DNA of 64,000 nt, taken from positions 1-64,000 of the forward strand of contig CAYUIV010000002.1 of the NCBI GenBank assembly GCA_964444925.1, read 5' to 3'. The stretch comes from CAYUIV01 sp964444925 (GTDB taxonomy: Bacteria > Pseudomonadota > Gammaproteobacteria > Diplorickettsiales > Diplorickettsiaceae). Positions 17,288-26,241 of this stretch are shown one piece after another. How positions within the stretch are numbered: the stretch's first letter is position 1; each line of letters starts with the position of its first letter. The notes beneath the pieces are model-generated. The model had not been told where the DNA came from. It made no database searches and worked only from the letters and a program-made list of their open reading frames with translations. Made by a program: the position numbers and the translations under genes.

Positions 17288-18898
17288 TTATTTAGACGGA
17301 TAAGCTTTTAAAAAATCATGTTGACGGGTTAAAAACCATACTTTTTGTAAAACAGCGTAACTACTTTGCGCGATAAAATGTAATAAGAGCCCTGAAGGAA
17401 AGCTACTAAATAGTAAGACTTGAAATAAGATCAAAAAGCGTATCATATTCTCATTACTTTCATCCACATGATCTAATTTTTGGTCAATCCATCCGGTCAC
17501 ACCAAATAAAGCTGGAAGTATTAAATATGGGTCTTTTACAGAAAGGTCATCAAGCCATAAGAAAGGAGCATGCCGTAGTTCAATACTTTCTCGAAGTAGT
17601 GAATAAAACGCAAAAAGGATTGGAATATTGATCAGATCTTGCCAAGAAGGCATCACTTGAATCTTTTCACGATGATACAGTGCTTGTGTTGCGCGCTGCA
17701 ATTGCATTGGCTCGTCTTTATAGCGTATTTTTAACTCGTTTAGACGTGGTTGCAGTTGACGTTTTCTTAAAGTGGTATGAAACTTTTTGGCGGACGCTCT
17801 AAAAAAAAGTGTTTTAATTAAGCAAGTTAAAACGATGATTGAAAAACCCCAACTCTTTAAGCCATAATGCAAAAGTTTGAGTAACTCAAGTAAACGGTTT
17901 GCGATAAACCAAAAAAGACCATAATCTAGTACTAAATCTAAGTGTTTTGCAGAGGCTTGTAAGTGATGTAGTATTTTAGGCCCTACATATAAAGAAAACG
18001 CAAAAGTACTTGTTTGGCCCGGTTTTACATAATAGCGCGGGCTTTTCATACCTAATGTGTACTCATCTCCATGTTGTTTACAGTAGTACTGTATCAAGGG
18101 TAACTTTGAAATCCATGCTGTTGTAAAATACTGTTCAGTTAATGAAAGCCACCCCTGTTTCGTCCATTCAGTCACTGTTTTTTGATCCATTTTATCAAAA
18201 GGTAATTTTTCAAAACGTTTTTGGTCGGAAGAAAGAATGCCGCCTGTATAAGCTGTCATCACGTTAAACCAACTTTTCGAAATGTTTGGCACTTGTCGTT
18301 TCAATTGAGCATATAACGTACCGTTCCACTCATGTATTGTTGAGTTAAAGACAGTATAGGTTAATGCTATGTCATATGAATCGCGTTGTAATACAAATGT
18401 TTTGACAATCTTGACACCCCCTTCCATCGTACTCAATGCAATAGATAATACATTTTGCTGAGGGGTCATAACGTAATCAGATTGCGCGCTTTCATAAATT
18501 GATTCTTCTAATTGGCCTTGCGCCATCAACCCTGACTGTGCAATACAATCTCTTACACGAGTTTGATCTAATAAAATCACTGGATTAGGTTTTATCGAAC
18601 GTTTTTCTTTTGTATAACCCAATAAAGCAAAATAGATCACATGCCCACCTTTTCGGTCGATCACACCTTCTACAATATTTGTTTTAAATCGAATATGTCT
18701 TTCATTGCGCCTTAAGAGAACGGACTTTTCATTTTCAGTACGTGTTGAGGTATGTTTTACTTGTCTCTTATCTACATTTTGTTGTACGATCTTTTGTTCA
18801 TTAGTAGGTGCAATATAGTAATCGCTTTGCCAAGCATTGAATAAAAGTCCGAGTACAAAACAAAACGTGACTCTTAAGATTGAACGGAAAATTTCCAT
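17288..18898 (-). CDS. yidC: Membrane protein insertase YidC
   Basis: A 536-residue YidC, close to the 548 of E. coli. It has an N-terminal anchor (residues 5-24), a large periplasmic domain (about 60-330) and the conserved insertase core, with LLKLLHYGLKSWGFSIIVLTCLIK near 340 and further membrane segments to the end. YidC inserts membrane proteins alone or with SecYEG. It belongs to the rpmH-rnpA-yidC cluster read leftwards; the small yidD gene often found between rnpA and yidC is missing (77-bp gap). A 255-bp gene-free gap separates it from secG, and mnmE does not follow. Confidence 0.95.
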   Translation of the reverse strand: MEIFRSILRVTFCFVLGLLFNAWQSDYYIAPTNEQKIVQQNVDKRQVKHTSTRTENEKSVLLRRNERHIRFKTNIVEGVIDRKGGHVIYFALLGYTKEKRSIKPNPVILLDQTRVRDCIAQSGLMAQGQLEESIYESAQSDYVMTPQQNVLSIALSTMEGGVKIVKTFVLQRDSYDIALTYTVFNSTIHEWNGTLYAQLKRQVPNISKSWFNVMTAYTGGILSSDQKRFEKLPFDKMDQKTVTEWTKQGWLSLTEQYFTTAWISKLPLIQYYCKQHGDEYTLGMKSPRYYVKPGQTSTFAFSLYVGPKILHHLQASAKHLDLVLDYGLFWFIANRLLELLKLLHYGLKSWGFSIIVLTCLIKTLFFRASAKKFHTTLRKRQLQPRLNELKIRYKDEPMQLQRATQALYHREKIQVMPSWQDLINIPILFAFYSLLRESIELRHAPFLWLDDLSVKDPYLILPALFGVTGWIDQKLDHVDESNENMIRFLILFQVLLFSSFPSGLLLHFIAQSSYAVLQKVWFLTRQHDFLKAYPSK

Positions 18899-18975
18899 AT
18901 TGCAGTTGAAGTGATGTAAAAATGATATTGGCCGTTCATCTTATCTGTCTTAAGAAACAATGTCGAATAGATTAT

Positions 18976-19347
18976 TTAGAGTAAGCTTTGTTTTAAATAC
19001 AGTTTTTTCCATGCAAGTAAGCAAATATTTTGTAAATTAGTGTCTGGAGAAATGGGATATTTCATCATGATGATAATATCATAGCCTTGACATAGCCTTG
19101 GATTTAAACGAAAACTTTCTCGAATGACACGTTTTAAATAATGTCTTTGTGTTGAAAAACGGACAATTTTTTTAGGGATAATAATACCTAAACGGCCATA
19201 TTTTCTGTGAGTAGCTCGTTTGAGAACTGTAAACATATCCTGACGGAAACGGCATCCATGCTTAAAAACATATTGAAAATTCTTTTTCCCTGAGAGCCTT
19301 TGATGTTTTTTAAAAGAAAAATACATCTTGATACCCAAGACACTCAT
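18976..19347 (-). CDS. rnpA: Ribonuclease P protein component RnpA
   Basis: A 123-residue basic protein, the protein subunit that binds RNase P RNA and precursor-tRNA leaders. Visible family features are FKKHQRLSGKKNFQYVFKHG, recognised by its FQYVFKHG core, and the RNR-like region RHYLKRVIRESFR (about residues 69-81), where the usual R-N-R-(x)-K-R is changed to QRHYLKR. The ATG at 19347 is 3 bp after the rpmH stop, arguing for coupled translation; an in-frame ATG at 19326 would better fit family starts. Confidence 0.92.
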   Translation of the reverse strand: MSVLGIKMYFSFKKHQRLSGKKNFQYVFKHGCRFRQDMFTVLKRATHRKYGRLGIIIPKKIVRFSTQRHYLKRVIRESFRLNPRLCQGYDIIIMMKYPISPDTNLQNICLLAWKKLYLKQSLL

Positions 19348-19350
19348 GTA

Positions 19351-19485
19351 TCATACAGTTAAGCGCATGCGTCCTTTTGCACGACGACGCTTAAGTATAG
19401 CGCGACCGTGGCGTGTGGCCATACGTGCACGAAAGCCATGGGTACGCTTTCGTTTAATACGACTGGGTTGATACGTTCTTTTCAT
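19351..19485 (-). CDS. rpmH: 50S ribosomal protein L34
   Basis: A 44-codon gene reading MKRTYQPSRIKRKRTHGF and ending RRAKGRMRLTV. It is the classic bacterial L34 sequence, with the TYQPS start, the RTHGFRARM core and a highly basic composition. L34 is a small protein of the large ribosomal subunit. It leads the rpmH-rnpA-yidC operon. In most gammaproteobacteria dnaA lies divergently upstream, but here the upstream side is a 374-bp gene-free stretch and rnhB. Confidence 0.98.
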   Translation of the reverse strand: MKRTYQPSRIKRKRTHGFRARMATRHGRAILKRRRAKGRMRLTV

Positions 19486-19859
19486 GACAAATGTTTAAGG
19501 TAAAAAAGTATGTTTTAAAATAGTTAAGTCATTTCAATATTTTAAAAGTTTAACTTATCACTTTACACTATTTAACAAAGTTTAATTGTCTTGTGCGGTA
19601 CAATAAAGTACGCTTCAGTTCAACGCAACCTCTTAGAAAAATCTTGTCAATAGGTGTAATGAAATTAATACCGCTCTATAAATAAAAGGTACATTATCGA
19701 TTGATAGGAAATATTAGTACTATTTCATGAAAGAAAAGATAGTATAAAATACAAAATAATGCAAGTTGGACTTATTTAGCTTAACATTATCTCATGGATG
19801 AACAGGAGGTTATGTCATGTGATATTTAGGCTGTATTTTTCCAAAAAACAGCCTAAAAA
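19486..19859. other. Gene-free stretch upstream of rpmH
   Basis: It must hold the rpmH promoter (minus strand), though no -35/-10 pair stands out. On the plus strand AGGAGG (19804-19809) is followed 7 bp later by ATG directly joined to TGA (19817-19822), then the hairpin at 19825-19857. No DnaA box (TTATNCACA) is seen, so the ancestral rpmH-dnaA origin position is not used here. Confidence 0.6.
19825..19857. terminator. 10-bp perfect hairpin after rnhB
   Basis: Arms TTTAGGCTGT (19825-19834) and ACAGCCTAAA (19848-19857) with a 13-nt loop, beginning 2 bp after the rnhB stop on the minus strand. It is the most likely terminator of fabZ-rnhB, though no clear T-run follows. Confidence 0.55.
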
Positions 19860-20432
19860 CTATGTAGCATAGAGAGTACACGGTGAAAAGGAATGACGAT
19901 GTAGCGCTATCGTTCCATGTTGTTGTAATGCACGGAAATGTTCAGGTGTGCCGTATCCTTTATGTTTAGCAAACCCATAATGAGGATAAAACAAGTCTAA
20001 TCGTTGCATCATGTGATCACGATGGACTTTTGCAAGAATAGATGCTGCACTAATGGGTAAACAGATTTGGTCACCTTTTATCAAACAAAAGGTGGCATAC
20101 GGCCACCGTGGTTGCCTATTCCCATCGACAATAATCAGATCTGGAATACAATGCAATTTTGAAACCGCACGTTGCATTGCAAGATGAGTGGCTTGATGGA
20201 TACCATATTGATCAATCTCTTGTACGGTTCCACTTGCAAGTGCCCAATCCAGTGCTAAGTGTTTAATAAGATATGCAAGCGCTATACGCTTTTTCGGACT
20301 CACGCACTTTGAATCTTTTAATCCTGTAATAAAACGATGCTTTGTTAAGCTCACTGCAGCAACAACGACAGGCCCTGCAAGTGCTCCTCGACCGACTTCA
20401 TCGATACCAACGATAATCATTTTATTTATCAA
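19860..20432 (-). CDS. rnhB: Ribonuclease HII
   Basis: A 190-residue RNase HII that nicks RNA-DNA hybrids and misincorporated ribonucleotides. The GIDEVGRGALAGPV active-site motif (starting near residue 9) gives the DEXGRG signature, and SAASILAKVHRD and HKGYGT follow in family order. It overlaps the end of fabZ by 11 bp. In many gammaproteobacteria the order is fabZ-lpxA-lpxB-rnhB; lpxA and lpxB are missing between them here. Confidence 0.96.
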   Translation of the reverse strand: MINKMIIVGIDEVGRGALAGPVVVAAVSLTKHRFITGLKDSKCVSPKKRIALAYLIKHLALDWALASGTVQEIDQYGIHQATHLAMQRAVSKLHCIPDLIIVDGNRQPRWPYATFCLIKGDQICLPISAASILAKVHRDHMMQRLDLFYPHYGFAKHKGYGTPEHFRALQQHGTIALHRHSFSPCTLYAT

Positions 20433-20886
20433 AAGCTATTTTGCATGCCTTCCAAACACCGGTGATGATCGTTTCACAGACCATTTGACGCTTAACAGTA
20501 ATACATGCATAGCATTTTAATACCTCTTTTCCTATTCTTTCGATAGTTACTTGTATTATCAACTGATCACCTGGTACAACGGGTCGTTTAAACTTCGCGT
20601 TATTAACTGCAGCCAGTACATAATAACCAGAATTCTTTGTCGTTTTCTTTTGTGAATAATAACCTAAAACACTCATCGCTTGTGCCATTGCTTCAATCAA
20701 TAATACACCTGGCATAATAGGTAAAGTTGGAAAGTGCCCTTGAAAAAAATGTTCATTCATAGAAACATTTTTGACGGCTGTGATACTATGATTTATGTTC
20801 AATGCAGTAATCTTATCGAGAAATAAAAAAGGATAACGTTGTGGTAAAACTGCTAAAATTTCTTCTATGTTTAATGAAAAAGTCAT
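20422..20886 (-). CDS. fabZ: 3-hydroxyacyl-ACP dehydratase FabZ
   Basis: A 154-residue hot-dog-fold dehydratase of type II fatty acid synthesis. It has LPQRYPFLFLDKI, the catalytic HFPTLPIMPGVLLIEAMAQ with the conserved His and Glu, and KFKRPVVPGDQL. It removes water from 3-hydroxyacyl-ACP in the cytosol. rnhB follows with an 11-bp overlap; lpxA and lpxB, usually next to fabZ, are absent, so lipid A genes are either elsewhere or lost. Confidence 0.96.
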   Translation of the reverse strand: MTFSLNIEEILAVLPQRYPFLFLDKITALNINHSITAVKNVSMNEHFFQGHFPTLPIMPGVLLIEAMAQAMSVLGYYSQKKTTKNSGYYVLAAVNNAKFKRPVVPGDQLIIQVTIERIGKEVLKCYACITVKRQMVCETIITGVWKACKIAFDK

Positions 20887-21086
20887 ATGGGTCTCACAAC
20901 AAAGGGTATCCTATGAAATTGATGTACTACGTGTTTTTTCATCAATGCATAATGCCAAATTATCTATCACTGCAATAGTTTATTTGATCTTAGTAAAAAG
21001 TAAATTATACTTGATACCTATTTTTGCTTATGCCGATAAGAACATATTAAAATTTGGTACTATAAAAATGTACACTGGAGCATAAT

Positions 21087-22160
21087 ATGAACACAACCTT
21101 ACGTACATGGTTACATCCCTATTTTAGTAATCCTGAACGCTTTAATCTTTGGATTTGTTTGCTTTTTATTGGTGTCATACTTGCTTTTTTAGGACCATTA
21201 CTTGCACCTGTGCTTGTTTCGATGGTTATCGCTTACTTGTTGCAATGGCCTATTTCATCACTTCAACAGCTTCATGTACCGCGTATCATTGCCGTTTTGC
21301 TTGTTTATAGTATTTTTATGGGCTTAATTATTGGGCTTTGTGTATTAATTATCCCGCTATTGTTAAAACAAATACAAACACTGTTTACAGAACTACCACA
21401 ACTGACTAATCGATGCGAAACACTGCTTCTATATTTTCATGAACGTTACCCACATTTTATTTCCACAGAACAAGTTCAAAACTTAATCAACGATTTAAAA
21501 CATGTGGTAAACCATTTAGGGCAATGGATTTTATCCACTTCTTTAACATCTATTCCAAATATCATCGCTATCTCGGTTTATTTAGTGCTTGTTCCATTAC
21601 TCATTTATTTTTTTCTTATGGATCAAAAACATATCATTGATTGGATCATTGGTTTTTTACCCAATCAAAGACGTCTCATTACAGAAGTTTGGACAGAAGT
21701 GTATACTAAAACAGGTCACTACGTTCGCGGAAAAGCGGTTGAAATTATGATCGTATGGATTGTAACAAGCGGTGCATTTTCAATTATGCAACTGCCTTAC
21801 TCAATGCTTTTAGGATTACTCTCAGGTATTTCAGTCATTATTCCATACATTGGTTCTGTTATTGTCACGATCCCTATCGTAATTATCAGCTTTCTTGAAT
21901 GGGGATGGAGTAGAAATTTTGGCTACTTGCTAGCAATTTATAGTGTTATTACTGTTCTTGATGCCAATGTACTCTTTCCTCTACTATTTGCTGAAGCAAT
22001 GTCATTACACCCTGTTGCCATTATGGTCTCTACCTTAATTTTTGGTGGTATATTAGGGTTTTGGGGAATATTCTTTTCAATTCCTTTAGCTGTGCTTGCT
22101 AACAGTTTGTTAAATATATTAAAGCAACAATCGCAAGCGTTGAACATAGAAGATTTTTGA
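21087..22160 (+). CDS. AI-2E family / PerM-like transporter
   Basis: A 357-residue polytopic membrane protein of the UPF0118 (AI-2E transporter/PerM) family. About seven to eight hydrophobic segments, the early ILAFLGPLLAPVLVSMVIAYLLQ region (core LAPVLVSMVIAYLLQ) and late motifs GISVIIPYIGS and PVAIMVSTLIFGGILGFWG mark the family. Members are proposed exporters or Na+/H+ antiporters; the substrate cannot be told from sequence. It ends 17 bp before the convergent dotB stop. Confidence 0.85.
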   Translation: MNTTLRTWLHPYFSNPERFNLWICLLFIGVILAFLGPLLAPVLVSMVIAYLLQWPISSLQQLHVPRIIAVLLVYSIFMGLIIGLCVLIIPLLLKQIQTLFTELPQLTNRCETLLLYFHERYPHFISTEQVQNLINDLKHVVNHLGQWILSTSLTSIPNIIAISVYLVLVPLLIYFFLMDQKHIIDWIIGFLPNQRRLITEVWTEVYTKTGHYVRGKAVEIMIVWIVTSGAFSIMQLPYSMLLGLLSGISVIIPYIGSVIVTIPIVIISFLEWGWSRNFGYLLAIYSVITVLDANVLFPLLFAEAMSLHPVAIMVSTLIFGGILGFWGIFFSIPLAVLANSLLNILKQQSQALNIEDF

Positions 22161-22177
22161 AAAATAGCGTACTATCT

Positions 22178-23287
22178 TTATGATAATTGATCATACCATT
22201 TATAAAAAATTTCTTCTGTAATTATACCTTGAGTTAGTTTCTCTTTGAGTGCAGTGTGTATGGGTTTTCCAAACTTTACAACTAATTCGCGTGTTTTTGA
22301 AACTAATTGTTCGGTAGGCGTTTCTAATAATAGTTGGCGTATTGCTTTAGTAAAAATAAGAAACTCTCGTATTGCGGTACGTTTTCCATCAATAGAAGGT
22401 ATAAGTTGTTGCCATACAATTGCACTTGTCGTTTCAATAATATCAACCGCTCTCTTTTGTCTTTCTTCTTCTTTAAAAGCACCTAGTAAACGCCGAACTG
22501 TCTGTGCAACGCCACTGCTATGCAATGTTGTATAAATAGGGTGACCCATTAACGCTGCTTCGATCACAGCTTGTATTGTTTCTGTATCTCGTGCTTCTCC
22601 TACTAGAATAAGATGTGGTTTTCGACGTAATGCGTTACGTATCCCAGCGGTAAAAGAGGGAAGATGTTTGGGAATTTCTACCTGACTAATGATTGCATGA
22701 GAAGTGTTAATTTCATCATATACGAACTCAATTGGCGCTTCATAAGTGAGAATTTTACGATGACTGTGTTTTTGTTCTGCAAGATATCGAATAATTGCTG
22801 CGAGTAAGGTCGTTTTTCCTGAACCTGTGCTACCTGTCACGTAAACAACACCTTGCAAAGGTGAAAGCCCGTGTAATAAATTTTTTTCAAGCGACAATGC
22901 GTCTAAAGTGGGCGGAGTCGTTGGAATAACACGAAATGTTATTTGTATACCATGGTGGCCATCTACAAGGCACCCTGTACCATTGACTCTAAAACGATAA
23001 CGTATTTTCCGACTGGGACGAATATCATAATTTGTGTCAATGTCCTGCCCACTTAAAAGCTGTGCGCTACCGTTTGGACCATAAACATGGTGTAAAATAT
23101 CAGTGACTTCGTAATGTAATAATCGTCGTTGCATTACAGAGAATAGCTTTCCATATTGCTCCACAAAAATTTCTTCACCCGTTTGTAACGTAATATCAGA
23201 AACATCTTGTTCGTAACATTTAACCAGTAAACTATTCAAGTGATTTTCTGTAAAGCGCGCTGGTAAATCAGAGAAAAAAGATTGCAT
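22178..23287 (-). CDS. dotB: Dot/Icm secretion ATPase DotB
   Basis: A 369-residue PilT/VirB11-class hexameric ATPase. Walker A GSTGSGKT is at residues 152-159, the Walker B/Asp-box region ILVGEARD ends at 234, and the His-box TTLHSSG follows. Length agrees with Legionella DotB (377). DotB docks onto DotO at the cytoplasmic base of the type IVB machine and energises assembly and export. The ATG at 23287 overlaps the dotC stop as TAATG, so translation is coupled; an upstream in-frame ATG (23323) inside dotC is less likely. It is last in the dotD-dotC-dotB operon, the same order as in Legionella and Coxiella. Confidence 0.95.
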   Translation of the reverse strand: MQSFFSDLPARFTENHLNSLLVKCYEQDVSDITLQTGEEIFVEQYGKLFSVMQRRLLHYEVTDILHHVYGPNGSAQLLSGQDIDTNYDIRPSRKIRYRFRVNGTGCLVDGHHGIQITFRVIPTTPPTLDALSLEKNLLHGLSPLQGVVYVTGSTGSGKTTLLAAIIRYLAEQKHSHRKILTYEAPIEFVYDEINTSHAIISQVEIPKHLPSFTAGIRNALRRKPHLILVGEARDTETIQAVIEAALMGHPIYTTLHSSGVAQTVRRLLGAFKEEERQKRAVDIIETTSAIVWQQLIPSIDGKRTAIREFLIFTKAIRQLLLETPTEQLVSKTRELVVKFGKPIHTALKEKLTQGIITEEIFYKWYDQLS

Positions 23288-24120
23288 TATATACTTTCTT
23301 CGCTGCGTACAACAGGTTTCCATATTTGGTGATTTGTCTGTAAAGCAGGCAGTGCTGTAATGCGGAGTATTTGATCATCAATACGGATTTCTTGATCATT
23401 ACCAGTAATACCTAGTTGAGTCTGTGCAACATAAGGTTTACTGACCATTCCTTGTGCGAGTAATTTTCGGTATAAAATCATACCATCATAATCACTTTTT
23501 AAGCGTGCTAAGTTAAATTGGTTAATCAATTGCGCTTGCAATACTCCTTTATTCCAACCTTCTTCAACAGCTTTCTTCCAAATGATTTGTTCTTCTTTGT
23601 TTTTAGGTAAAAAAGCAACAGGTGGTAGTTTAGGTATATTGTAATGCATCCATAAATAGTCTCGCCAATTAGGAGGTGTAGTGACAAAGCGTGCTTGGTA
23701 TTTTATTCGGTAAATACAACCTACAATATAAAGCGTGTGTTCACTTGTATTTAATGCATTCTTAGCAAGCGTTAAAACAGGAGGCAACACGTTATCTGCT
23801 AACAGCAATCCTTGAAAGTTAAAAATATGATCTAGTTTTTTTTCTTCTTTTGCGTGTGCACGATTAATTTTTTTAGCTTCGGCAGCTAGACCGGTTTGTG
23901 CACCAATTGTCAATCCCACATCACGTAATGCTTCTTCATTAATATCCGTTAATTTTGTCAAATGACCAAACTTTGGTACAGCACGAATGCTTTTAAGTTG
24001 ACTAAGTGAGTTAACGTTGCCCACTATTTTGTATTGCATATCAAAGAAATGATAGCATCCTGTAAAAGAAAATTGACAAAGTATGTATAAAACAAATGCA
24101 AAGCCTTTTGTTTTATACAT
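23287..24120 (-). CDS. dotC: Dot/Icm outer-membrane lipoprotein DotC
   Basis: A 277-residue lipoprotein with a signal peptide ending in the lipobox FTGC (Cys22). The body includes NSLSQLKSIRAVP near residue 35, EEALRDVGLTIGAQTGLAAEAKKIN (core GLTIGAQTGLA) and VEEGWNKGVLQA, all characteristic of DotC. With DotD and DotH it builds the outer-membrane core of the type IVB channel and recruits DotH. It overlaps dotD by 8 bp and dotB by 1 bp. Confidence 0.93.
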   Translation of the reverse strand: MYKTKGFAFVLYILCQFSFTGCYHFFDMQYKIVGNVNSLSQLKSIRAVPKFGHLTKLTDINEEALRDVGLTIGAQTGLAAEAKKINRAHAKEEKKLDHIFNFQGLLLADNVLPPVLTLAKNALNTSEHTLYIVGCIYRIKYQARFVTTPPNWRDYLWMHYNIPKLPPVAFLPKNKEEQIIWKKAVEEGWNKGVLQAQLINQFNLARLKSDYDGMILYRKLLAQGMVSKPYVAQTQLGITGNDQEIRIDDQILRITALPALQTNHQIWKPVVRSEESI

Positions 24121-24592
24121 AGCGCAATTCGATCAGTTGCCCTGTCGATGAAGAGGAAATAGAAAGGTGTGCTTTTGTGCCTGCCTGCCAATCAATGTTT
24201 TTTAACACTTCACCCAAAGCCATATTCTTCACTGATAGTTGTATTAGCACAGGAATAGGGGGTGCATGTCCAAGTATATTGAATTGATAATGATACTTTG
24301 TTGCAATACTTTCAAGTAATGGCTCAACAGGACCTGTCCAATCAATTGAAACTTTTTCTGCATACAATTTAGCCTCCTTTTTTTCTTCAGCTAAAATCTT
24401 TTTGTATTCTATAGGATGAGAAGCTTTTTCAATGGCGTGTAATTCTTTTAGAGAACGGTCAACGGAATACGCAATATCAACTAAATTAGTCTGTACTTTT
24501 GTTTTATCTTTAACAGACAGTTGCGTATCGTTATTATCCGAATAGACCGCTTGACCGCAAAAAAATAAAAAACAAATGAATAGACTATACAT
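24113..24592 (-). CDS. dotD: Dot/Icm outer-membrane protein DotD
   Basis: A 159-residue exported protein. The N-terminal signal MYSLFICFLFFCGQAVYS is followed by a helical linker and a C-terminal N0-like domain (SIDWTGPVEPLLESIATKY, PIPVLIQLS, LGEVLKNIDWQAG), as in DotD. DotD helps DotC place DotH in the outer membrane. The ATG at 24592 is chosen because the signal peptide starts there; a TTG at 24637 would add 15 residues. The presumed lipid-bearing cysteine sits in a poor lipobox (LFFC). tRNA-Lys lies 123 bp upstream on the same strand. Confidence 0.88.
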   Translation of the reverse strand: MYSLFICFLFFCGQAVYSDNNDTQLSVKDKTKVQTNLVDIAYSVDRSLKELHAIEKASHPIEYKKILAEEKKEAKLYAEKVSIDWTGPVEPLLESIATKYHYQFNILGHAPPIPVLIQLSVKNMALGEVLKNIDWQAGTKAHLSISSSSTGQLIELRYV

Positions 24593-24715
24593 AAAATGGC
24601 GTTGTTTCAATAAAAATAGCACGATTATGTTTACCAAATTTTATCATGTATGATTGACCTTTTTCATAATAAAAGTCATTTCTAGAATACGTGTGTGGTA
24701 AAAGTCCTTTACAAA

Positions 24716-24788
24716 TGGGCTGTGAGGGAATCGAACCCACGACCGTTTGATTAAGAGTCAATTGCTCTACCAACTGAGCTAACAGCCC
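24716..24788 (-). tRNA. tRNA-Lys (anticodon CTT)
   Basis: A 73-nt cloverleaf on the minus strand: acceptor GGGCTGT/ACAGCCC, D-arm with AGCTCAGTTGGTAGAGC, anticodon loop CTCTTAA (anticodon CTT) and a T-arm GTGGG-TTCGATT-CCCTC. Discriminator A, no encoded CCA. It lies just upstream of dotDCB. Confidence 0.97.
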
Positions 24789-24900
24789 CTTTCAAAGATA
24801 AGTTACCGTGAATACATTTTGTTTTCAACTCATTAGTTCTTCTAAATGACTTGCTAAATGCAAAAAGACCCGTCAGTATATAAATTTTTCCATTACGTTT

Positions 24901-25149
24901 ATGCCAAAAGAAAATGATATCATTGTAGAAGGAAAAGTTGTCAAAAGTTTGCCCGATGCAAATTTTGAGGTACAACTTGAAAATGGCCACCTCTTAAAAA
25001 GAGTATACATTGCAGGACGGATGCGTAAACACTATATTCACATTGCACTAGGTGATACTGTGAAAGTCGCAATGAGCCCTTATGATCTTTCAAAAGGACG
25101 CATCATCTTTCGTGGAAAAGGTAATCTTACTCCTGAGAAAGCAACGTGA
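24901..25149 (+). CDS. infA: Translation initiation factor IF-1
   Basis: An 82-residue S1/OB-fold protein: MPKENDIIVEGKVV, ENGHLLKRVYIAGRMRKHYI and MSPYDLSKGRIIFR align with IF-1. The usual length is 72; this one has one extra residue in the loop before GRMRK and a C-terminal tail of about eight residues (GNLTPEKAT). IF-1 occupies the A site of the 30S subunit during initiation. Its stop overlaps the GTG start of ygfZ (GTGA). Confidence 0.96.
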   Translation: MPKENDIIVEGKVVKSLPDANFEVQLENGHLLKRVYIAGRMRKHYIHIALGDTVKVAMSPYDLSKGRIIFRGKGNLTPEKAT

Positions 25150-26039
25150 ACGATGATCTTATATTCAATTCGTTGACGCATCTTGGCTTACTTCAAGTAT
25201 CAGGTGAACAAAATCAAGAGTTTTTACAAGGTCAATTGAGTTGTGATGTTAACGCGATTACAGAAAAAACAAGTTGTTTAGGCGTACATTGCAACGCACA
25301 AGGCCGCGTGCGCGCAACATTTTATCTCTTTTATCTTTCAGGCAATTATTACTTGCTTTTGCCAAGAGAAAATATTTTTTCTTTACTACAAGATTTTCAA
25401 CTATATACTCAAATTTATTCTATTCAGCTACAAGACGTGTCAGCGCAATGGAACTTCTGTGGATATAGTGGTTCTACCCTTCTCCAAGAAATGCAACAAA
25501 AATTTGGTGCACTAGAGTACTGGCACGTTTATAGGAAGCCACCTTACATTGCACTACGACTTTTAGATTCAATACCTCGTATCTTGGTCCTTACCCCTAA
25601 AGAAACATTACCTTTTACACCCTCTCTAAAAACGCTAACTGCAAATGAAAATGATTGGATTCGATTAGATATTATGGCCGGATTAGTGTCTATCTCTACA
25701 AAAACGCGCGAAAAATTTACACCACATCAATTAAATTATCATCATCAAGGAATCAGTTTTACAAAAGGGTGCTATACAGGACAGGAAGTGATTGCACGCA
25801 TGCAATACTTGGGTAAATTAAAGAATCGGCTCTATCGATTTAGTGTCAGCAGTCACCTATTGCCAGAGCCTGCAACACCTATCACCGATGTAAATAAAAA
25901 GCAGCAAGGCACACTACTGATGAGCGCATTTCTAGTCAACAATTTGGGTTACCATGCCATTGCCTCTATTCATGATATGGCTATTACACACTCGCTTTTT
26001 TGTAACCAAGCGAGGCTTGAACATCTTGTCATCGCTTGA
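25146..26039 (+). CDS. ygfZ: tRNA-modifying / Fe-S maintenance protein YgfZ
   Basis: A 297-residue folate-binding protein of the GcvT-like YgfZ family. The diagnostic KGCYTGQEVIARMQYLGK motif (core KGCYTGQE, about residues 210-217) contains the essential cysteine. YgfZ supports the activity of Fe-S enzymes such as MiaB, whose gene is at 60935-62260. It starts with GTG overlapping the infA stop by 4 bp, so the two are translationally coupled, an unusual pairing. Confidence 0.92.
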   Translation: MNDDLIFNSLTHLGLLQVSGEQNQEFLQGQLSCDVNAITEKTSCLGVHCNAQGRVRATFYLFYLSGNYYLLLPRENIFSLLQDFQLYTQIYSIQLQDVSAQWNFCGYSGSTLLQEMQQKFGALEYWHVYRKPPYIALRLLDSIPRILVLTPKETLPFTPSLKTLTANENDWIRLDIMAGLVSISTKTREKFTPHQLNYHHQGISFTKGCYTGQEVIARMQYLGKLKNRLYRFSVSSHLLPEPATPITDVNKKQQGTLLMSAFLVNNLGYHAIASIHDMAITHSLFCNQARLEHLVIA

Positions 26040-26241
26040 GCTATACTATGCATTTGACAAAATAAAATTGTCATGTTTTTAATTTTATGGATGAAATAAG
26101 CACACATGACTTTAGATAAATTTTACGCATCACACCGTGTATTTTTAATAGTCAAATCATTCTTTCACAAATATCTTCTATCATAAAATAGTTAAAAAAT
26201 AACTCATTTACTATTTATCCCAAACTATTTTTATAGCATCT

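Noticed and set aside
24585..24990. Two minus-strand frames running through tRNA-Lys
   Set aside because: They overlap the tRNA gene and the infA start; tRNA sequence explains the open frame.
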